Notes under the pieces: model-generated
What the model was told of the DNA's origin: nothing
Databases searched by the model: none
The model's input: only the letters and a program-made list of their open reading frames with translations
Shown here: positions 57,288 through 64,000 of the stretch, in pieces
Position numbering within the stretch: position 1 is the stretch's first letter
How the letters are laid out: each line of letters starts with the position of its first letter
Program-made: the position numbers and the translations under genes
Assembly (NCBI GenBank): GCA_921293015.1
Contig: OV121098.1
Span: 10,887,016-10,951,015, forward strand
DNA from: Phorcus lineatus
Taxonomy: Eukaryota; Mollusca; Gastropoda; Trochida; Trochidae
Length of the DNA stretch: 64,000 bases
Reading direction: 5' to 3'

Positions 57288-60200
57288 ATCAAAGTAAAGT
57301 TGTAATGTTGATACATATTTCATATAAGGTATCCTTAAATAAAATTATTTTTGGAATTCGTTTATCTTTGTTGAACTGCAAATAAAACGTGCTACGAAGT
57401 GAAATTAGTAGACTTGAATATAGGTCTTCTGTCTACTCCCCTAGAACACTATCCATCTGCCTCTGTCTCTCTATGTTTCTACATATTTTTCTTATTCTCC
57501 GTCCCTCTTTCCCTATCCCTTTTCTCTCTCTCCCTCTAATACTTACCCTGCAATATCAGCAAATATGTATCAGCAAAGCTTCTTCAAAGTCCTGATATCC
57601 GCATCATAAACCATCCATTTGCAACGACATGCCTTCGGAAAAATTGGCAGCATCCGGATGCATAACCGCTGAAATAGAAATATCTTGCATTTAGTCCGAC
57701 GACAACGTATTGGCTGAAAAAATTACGCTAAGGCGGATCTAGATAGTCGAATGTTTACTTAACCACGAACAGTGCCGCTCTGCAGTAAGTGTTTATCAGC
57801 CAGGATGCGAGACTGGCGCGAATTGTGCCTTTCGGGGGAAGTCGGACATAGTCATGGATAACCAGCTTAAAGCGATATGTGGTTTGATATATACAAACAC
57901 TGTAACATAGTTGTTATGAAACCTATGTTATAAACTGCTAATCCCATCTCCAAGTAATCCCTAAGAAATAATCCATAGGCTGTTGTCAAGTCACATTGTG
58001 TTGTCAACTGAGTCTGTGGGTATACAAGACCCAGGTTTGTCTTAAGAAGGTAGTTCATTCTCAGCCATCGACCTGGAGAGAGGGTTGAGTCTCAGCCACG
58101 GGATTGAGGAGCTGTGTCTCAGCCAGCACCCGGCCATGGGCTGGTGACAGCCACAGCCAGCCATGTGAGCGAAGACGTGCTGGGCGTCGTGAGGGTGCCC
58201 AGGAGAAGCGGGCGAGAAAGATCGACGGCCAGATTAGTCAAAGTACTTAGAAGAAATAAACCCATGAAAATCCACATGCATCTCGTCTTCTTGTTGAATC
58301 TTTCGATGTGTGCCTGCTGATTGTGCTACAACACGCTGAAGTGACAATATGTCTAAATTTCGACTTTCGTCCTCTGTATCTCTCAACTAATTTCTTCGTT
58401 TTGTAGGGCTGGATCGTTGCCATCAAAGGCCCGTCTCTCCTCGATCTAGAAGAGATAACTCACGTGAACACTGCTAGAAGCGCCTCTCTCTTTACCTTCG
58501 CTGCTGTGGGGAGTGTCCTTGGTGCTCTGGTAGGCGGGTCATTTTACGACCGCTTCAATAAACAGCTCGTTTTGTTCTTCTCTGTCCTGCTCTGCTCCGT
58601 GACATGCGCACTCATCCCGTTCTGTACCTCCTTTTGGCTAATGGCCGCCATGTTCTTCCTACACGAGTTCATGATCGGCGGATTCAAGACGGGTAAGTCC
58701 GGGGGGGGATGTCGGTTCAGGGGATACGCCCCCCCACCCCGTTTTTGAAAATCAATTATAGATTCAAGTCAATGAAAAACCGACCCCAAAGGCACCCCCC
58801 CCCCCCCCCCCCCCCCTGTTGACAATTTAAAAAAAATCCTGGATCCGCTTCTGTAAGTGATAACATCATCTAAGAAATCCTCTTTTACAATTGATTTTGT
58901 CTTAATGTTCCTAAATGCAATTCCTCAATAGTCCTTTTTTCGTTTTCTTTGCTGTTGGGTTAATATGTGTCCAATTTTTCACCCTGATGAAGCAGTTTGT
59001 ATGTAATCCGAATCTTACCACTACTTGAAAAAAGTTCTCGAGGAATCTTGTTTTTCTCAATCAGTCGGCACTTCAAAGCTAACATCACATCACAAAAAAT
59101 TAAAAAATAATCAATAATTAAACGTCAATTCAAATGATACAAAAATGTCCCTAATTAGTAATCTATTACTTTGACAGACGCCATATTGTTAAATGTCTCT
59201 AATACACAACCCCGTTCCATTCGGAGCTTATATCGTCCTCTGCAATAGCCTACCAATGATTTAAACATATTTTAGAAATAAGACATTCTTCTAACTTCTT
59301 TTTCTGTTTCCATTGCCAGGGTCCAATGTGGAGATATTGAACTTGTGGGGAGAACAAAGCAAACAATACATGCAGGGTCTACACTTCTTCTTCTCACTGG
59401 GCGCATCGATATCCCCTCTGGTGCTTCAACCATTTCTCTCGAAGGACCCACCAAGCACCAACTCAACCAGCAGTTTTCATCAAACCCTTAACCTTTCACA
59501 GAGCGACGATGAAGAACTCTTTAACAGTAGCTTCAACTCCACGAGTGTGTATGGCGTAAGAAGTGTCCATACTGCTTATATCCTAAGCGGGGTGCTGGGA
59601 GTTATAGCCGCTTGTGGACTCCTCGTACGACTTTTCCTGGACAAAAACCACGAGGAACAGGCAGTGAAACCAAAGAATCAACCACAAACTCATTCTGCTT
59701 ACCCAAAATTCATCCTGTTCGTGATCTTCATCCTCTTCTTCCTAATGTATTTCTTCTTGGATGAGGTTGAGGATAGTTCACCGGCCTTCCTCGCGACATT
59801 TGTAGTTCGAGGTCTCAAATGGAGCAAGACAGACGGGTTACGAGTCACATCTGCATTTTGGGCAGCGTTCACCGCTGGAAGACTCCTCGGGGCGATATCA
59901 GTCTCGTTCATGTCCAACTTTAAGTTCTTTATAGTCTGTTCCTGCGGTTTGGTTCTCGCTCAGACAGGGTTTCTAATCAGCGGGATCTACTTTGCGACAT
60001 TTGGTATCTGGATCAGTGTTGCCCTGGCTGGGATCTCTATCTCTGTTGTCCTGCCTGCTAGTTTGACATGGATGGAGAAAGAGTTCGTCCTCGTCTCGGG
60101 CAAGATTGTCTCCGTCGTGTATGTGGCACTTTCCTTCGGAGGCATGGTTAACCCGCAGCTGATTGGCTACCTGATGCAGCACGTGACCTACATGGGCTTT

Positions 60201-60374
60201 TGCTACATCTTATTGACTGAGACTGTTATGTTTGTTCTCACTCTGGCAGCTCTCAAGATCTTCCTGGAGAAGGTTCTGAAAAAGCATCAACGTTATCACG
60301 TGACCTCCCGTCAGGAGGAAGATTCCGACATCGGCAAATATGAGGTCGACGAAAATGTCGATGACAATAAATAA
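57045..60374 (+). CDS. MFSD4-like: MFSD4/NaGLT1-like major facilitator transporter, three exons
   Basis: Predicted plasma-membrane sugar transporter; vertebrate NaGLT1 is a sodium-dependent glucose carrier, but the substrate here is unproven. Exons 57045-57200, 58407-58692 and 59320-60374 have GTAAGT donors and TTGTAG/GCCAG acceptors, and join (phase 0, then 1) into 498 codons, a normal length. Seen: TM1 about 38-58 with 'GWIVAIKGPSLLDL', the loop 2-3 motif 'GGSFYDRFNK' (95-104), the family hallmark 'TGSNVEILNLWG' (147-158, formed across the second junction), an extracellular loop with four N-glycosylation sequons (N195, N205, N216, N220), a charged central loop about 256-275, the second-half motif 'GLKWSKTDG…FTAGRLLGA', and an acidic C-terminus. 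About 12 membrane segments. A second ATG is at 57054. TTTATAAA at 56993 could be a TATA box; AATAAA occurs at 60537. No defect seen. Confidence 0.93.
57201..58406 (+). other. Transporter intron 1
   Basis: 1206 bp with consensus ends. It contains a (TTG)n run (57243-57288), a T/C-rich stretch near 57470-57540, a GC-richer segment around 58060-58250 without recognised coding sense, and a 22-bp string at 57821-57842 identical to one in the Penelope-like region at 63004. Confidence 0.85.
58693..59319 (+). other. Transporter intron 2
   Basis: 627 bp with consensus ends. It holds a G-run just after the donor (58699-58706) and a run of about 20 C at 58796-58816; otherwise it is AT-rich and featureless. 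Confidence 0.85.
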
Positions 60375-60951
60375 ATCATCCTTAAATTAAATTATTTTGT
60401 TTCAAAAAGATCAACTCACAATTATTTATTTCATTAAGTATGGTTTGACTTTTAATAGATGGATGTGCCTTAGAATATCAGTGAAATAGATTCCAACTTG
60501 GGTAGGCCTGAGGTTGGATAAATGGCGAAGACTATGAATAAATCACCAATCATAACAAACAAAATTCCCTTTTTGTAAAAGCAAAGATAGATTTGTTTGG
60601 TTAATCTTTCACAAAATGTATTAATTACAAAGAATTTCAAATTTCAAATAGATTATCGTGGTTTAGGCAATATTATCAAATGTTATCAATGTATCTGATA
60701 AAGTGTTACTCGGGATTTGCGATAAAAAAAAAACTACACAACAAACCGTGGATGAAGCGCGAAAGTCAAAAAAAAATTTGTTTTGGAAAATTATTCAAAG
60801 CAGATAAAACAGACAAACATGGGTTGGAATTTTCTGATACATAGTCCCAAAAAATAATTCAACGTAGAAATTTGGCTTTTGAGAATTTATATAGCTTTGT
60901 TAAACAATTTTTTAAAACATTAGAATTTATATATATATATGTAAACTGTCA
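60375..60951 (+). other. Transporter 3' flank
   Basis: Presumed 3' UTR followed by AT-rich DNA with homopolymer A runs. No other feature was recognised. Confidence 0.4.
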
Positions 60952-61459
60952 GGCAAAAGAAAGGTTTCACCTAAGTGGATTTAATCATATATATAAATTT
61001 CGATTACAAATGTTTTAAGTTTTAGACGTCGTACGCTAAAATCGAACAGTGCAGGCCTTTAGTTATCAATCGAAGAAACCGTATGCATGTGTTTGCAATT
61101 TTTTTGGGAAATTGAAATTTTGAATTTAATTTTTTTGGAAAAGTATTTTTAATAACCTACAATTCTTAATCGATATATAAGATATGTTATACGTAAAAAT
61201 CAACAAACATATCTTGTTTTTCACACATTAACGCCCTTTTAAAAATGGTAGGGGTCATATTGGTGTAAATTTCATTTTTCACCCCTGTCTACTTTAGTAT
61301 TACACAAAGATATCTTCACATTAACCAAACAACGATTAGTTCATATAAATTATTGTAGACATGAATAATGTTGATAATTCAATTATAAAATGCGTAACAT
61401 ACATTTCAAATCGTTGTAAAGTCGAAATCAACTGATGTGAAACCTTTCTTTTGCCTGTT
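60952..61459. mobile_element. 508-bp element with inverted ends (CAGGCAAAAGAAAGGTTTCAC)
   Basis: A 21-bp sequence at 60952-60972 (CAGGCAAAAGAAAGGTTTCA plus C) recurs in perfect inverted form at 61439-61459, and weaker pairing continues about 15 bp further in. The interior is AT-rich and non-coding. The right end directly adjoins the start of Penelope-like coding similarity, so it may be either a separate MITE or a terminal structure of that element. Confidence 0.6.
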
Positions 61460-62900
61460 AGTTTATAACTACTGTCGGAGGACCAGAAAGTCGTAATCAT
61501 AGACTGAGCAATATCAGTGATATTGTCCTCAAACATCTTAGTGCGCATGTTAAAAATTACATCGAAGATGAGATTGACTTTTTATGTGAGCTCCCATTTA
61601 AGGTACCAGAGGGATCCAAATTGGTAAATTTTGATGTGGGCAATGTATACAGTAATATAGATACAGACTAAAAACTGTCAATTATTGGCTTGATAAATCT
61701 CGCCATGACTTTCGAACTAATGAAATAATGTATTTTATTTTGATGGATGTTTTACTCTCAAACAAAAGGCGGAGCGATTGAAACGAAATAGGCGCCAAGT
61801 TATTAATTCAAACTTTAGTGCTTGTTTATTTAGAGTGTTTATTCAACTCTAAAGTTTGAGAGTTCTTTTACCTTCAATTAAAAGAGGGTGTCTGAATTTC
61901 GTGGAAGCGATTCTTTTAAATGACTGTCACATCATACTTATAACGTCAATAACGACAAATATCTTCTTCAAACTATTCACGACATTTTTAAATCTCTTTG
62001 TCCTTCCATGAAATTTACAGTGGAATGACATGGTTGAAATTTACAGTGGAATGACATGGTGAACATTTGAATTTTCTTGGTGTCATTGTTAAGATAAATA
62101 CAGAGAGTATCATAGCAACGGATATATCTATAAGAAAACAATTAAATTCACATTAGTATCTTAACTTTTGTTCATGCCACGCCCATCACACAAAACACAT
62201 CATTCCCTATTGTTTAGCAAGAAGAGTTTGTACAAATTGTTCTAATGATGATGTTAAAGTCATTCGCCTTGATGAACTGGAAAGCTTTTACTTAAAAAAA
62301 ACTCTCCAGAAAAGTTGATAAGTGATAGTATGTCAAAAGGTTTAAATACGGACCAACATCAACTTAGATCTAAATGAAAAAGAACATTGAGACTCAAGAT
62401 ATTATTAATCTTGCATCCATCTTTAACCCTAATTATGAAAATGCAATGGCTATCGTGAAAGGTTATCTTCCTATTTTTAAAAAATGAAAAAGATTGTCAA
62501 TAAATGCAATTTCATAAACAGCCGTAAGCAACCCAAAAACATACGTTACATTTTGACTAAATCTAGATTTGACGTCGACTCAGTTGATGTTATTCCGAAA
62601 ATATCAAAGTGTGGAGATTCACATAGCTTCACGTGTGAAAGTATTATTAAAGGATGTTTCATTAATATTTCACCAAATGATACATCTGTTGTAGATATGA
62701 ATTGTGACACCAAAAATGTTATTTCTGTAATCAAATGTGCTGGATGTAATGAAAAATAAATTGGTAAAACAGAACAAAACTTTAAGAGAAGAACGAACAC
62801 ATTAACCAGCCCCGAATTGGAACTATCCCTCTTTGTGAATATTTAGATAAATGTGGTAACGGCAAGTTCAAAGTTTTCCCCGATTTATAAACTCGATAAT
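61460..62900 (+). mobile_element. Penelope-like retroelement (RT and GIY-YIG remnants), decayed
   Basis: Plus-strand translation gives ordered blocks of a Penelope-like reverse transcriptase: 'VGGPESRNHRLSN', 'KLVNFDVGNVYSNIDTD', 'VNYWLDKSRHDFRTNEIMYF', an 'IFLGVIVKINTESI' region and 'HTKHIIPYCLARRVCTNC'. A linker frame (62484-62759) follows, ending 'NVISVIKCAGCNEK', then a GIY-YIG nuclease start and 'LCEYLDKCGNGKFKVFP'. Penelope-like elements encode exactly this RT to GIY-YIG order. The copy is broken in several places and incomplete at the 5' side. Old by appearance. Confidence 0.8.
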
Positions 62901-63003
62901 AACATTGATTTCGAAAACATGACCTCTTCTGTTTATTGCATCATGACAAAAAAATGTCATTCCACGACAGACAAGACGATTTAAAAATAAGTTTAAGAAT
63001 GCT

Positions 63004-63127
63004 AATTGTGCCTTTCGGGGGAAGTGTCCAGAAAAATGTTATTTCTGTAATCAAATGTGCTGGATATAATGAGAAATAAATCGGGAAAACAGAACTTAAC
63101 TTAAATAGAAGAATTAACACTTTAACC
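63004..63127 (+). repeat. Duplicated GIY-YIG-region fragment of the Penelope-like element
   Basis: 63038-63127 repeats 62715-62807 (AAAATGTTATTTCTGTAATC … AGAACTTAACTTAAATAG), diverged by several bases. It is preceded by sequence reading 'ANCAFRGKCPEKCY' and truncated exactly where MITE M1 begins. A second copy of the element or a local duplication would both explain it. Confidence 0.7.
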
Positions 63128-63348
63128 AGATAAGTCTCCAAAATTACGTTTGAGTAATTGACGCGTGCCACTGTCCGGTTTATGACCATATTTGCGACGT
63201 TCTACTTTCATGTTGTCACTGTAAAAAAAAAAAAACAATAAGCTTTAAAATGTGTCTTTTTGGTAACAGTTGATGCTTCGCGATCAAATGACACCATTGA
63301 TTAAGTTTGGCAAATATAACTTCAACAACTCACAGAGTGGCTCTTTAA
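63128..63348 (+). mobile_element. MITE M1, right module
   Basis: AGATAAGTCTCCAAAATTAC … ATCAAATGACACCATTGATT … CTCACAGAGTGGCTCTTTAA is the right half of M1, ending in TTAA. The left half is absent. Confidence 0.8.
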
Positions 63349-63539
63349 ATTTTTAACAAAAGTTAGTTTTGTTCTGCCATGTGTGGGTGTGTCGGGACAA
63401 CTAATATACTCAAGTGCAAAAGAAACGTCCTCGTGCGTTTTCAATCTAAAAATAACAAAACACTTGTAAATTCCAAATTTGATATCATTATCATGTTTTA
63501 TATGTATCATATTGAAATAATTCGTAAAATATTAATGCA

Positions 63540-64000
63540 CTTATAGACCGTAGTTCAAGATGATGCAACAAATGACGCAACACGACGTCGGACAGAGTTT
63601 GTAAGGCGCCTAATAAAATGAATAGGGCCATTCTTCCTGCAAAGCACGACTCAAGTCCTATACTGTCAATGGAGGCTGTTGACGTTATCGAATACGGTAC
63701 TAAAGGTAGTCCCACAGATACTCTATCGGGGACATATCTCGATGGCTAGGGCAAAACATGGCGGTCCGACGGAGGAAAACAGCAACGACGGGTTGCAGAA
63801 CCTCATCAATATACGGGCGTGCTGTCAGATTATTCGCAGTGGTAACCAGATCTGTTTTCCTGTCCCCGTAAATTCCTCCCCACACCTTAAAACTTCTGTC
63901 TAAACCTCCGTGACACAACATAGTTACGTTTTCTCACTCCAACGCCTATAGACACGTGCTGAGCTTGAACCTGCTATCATTTGTGAAAAGCACTTGGCCC
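63540..64000 (-). mobile_element. Tc1/mariner transposase fragment, truncated at the window edge
   Basis: The minus strand, entering from position 64000, reads the DDE-domain blocks of a Tc1-like transposase: 'FTNDSRFKLS', 'FKVWGGIYGDRKTDLV', 'NLTARPYIDEVLQPVV', and 'DMSPIEYLWDYL' (normally SPDLSPIEHLWD). The decayed C-terminal helix follows (about 63550-63690, 'RALQEEWP'). The block that should lie between the last two motifs (the …DNARPH… region) is missing, and frames are broken near 63900 and 63700. Inactive. The 5' part and terminal repeats lie outside the window. Confidence 0.85.

Overview
This is a piece of animal nuclear DNA, most likely from a marine mollusc and perhaps a bivalve. 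It is AT-rich, sparse in genes, and packed with short foldback transposons, minisatellites and decayed non-LTR elements. The mollusc assignment is an inference. It rests on a tRNA-derived SINE whose tail (CTTGAAAGCGGCGTTAAAC) I associate with molluscan genomes, on a two-unit repeat with an 'AAGGGCCATAACT'-type phrase, and on a single spliced MFSD4-type sugar transporter gene. Nothing looks bacterial or organellar.

Host genes. Only two intact-looking protein-coding loci are visible. (i) 24608-25834 (+) is one uninterrupted 408-codon exon for a basic, Ser/Asn-rich, probably disordered protein of unknown function. It carries an SxIP-type tetrapeptide and a duplicated IPxKxG motif. (ii) 57045-60374 (+) is a three-exon MFSD4/NaGLT1-like major facilitator gene whose predicted junctions join in frame to 498 codons. 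A third locus, 16986-18512 (+), is a decayed rolling-stone-family gene fragment.

Layout. 1-4.7 kb: foldback element, SINE, a fossil LTR-type element with overlapping direct duplications, and a LINE 3' end. 5-15 kb: several MITEs, a 43-bp minisatellite, and a CR1/L2-like LINE tail with an expanded microsatellite. 15-19 kb: a 66-bp minisatellite running up to the rolling-stone pseudogene. 19-24.6 kb: a second SINE and TGACGTCA-rich foldbacks. 24.6-32.6 kb: the orphan gene followed by AT-rich DNA with small foldbacks. 32.7-38.2 kb: a LINE interrupted by a bracketed insertion that carries a second LINE, itself hit by a MITE, then a CR1-like RT fragment. 41.5-43.7 kb: a 39-bp minisatellite with a very long open frame. 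46.9-53.1 kb: a MITE whose terminal repeat has been amplified into a 45-bp array, a 57-bp array, and a large foldback. 53-57 kb: more MITEs, one ending about 120 bp upstream of the transporter. 60.9-64 kb: a foldback, a decayed Penelope-like element, a MITE, and a Tc1/mariner transposase fragment cut by the window end.

No operon-like or defence-like gene cassette is present. The most distinctive signal is the interplay between MITE ends and tandem arrays: a 45-bp satellite made from a MITE terminal repeat, and a three-unit array starting exactly at another MITE's end. Five main minisatellites all leave minus-strand frames open, and four of them have unit lengths divisible by three.
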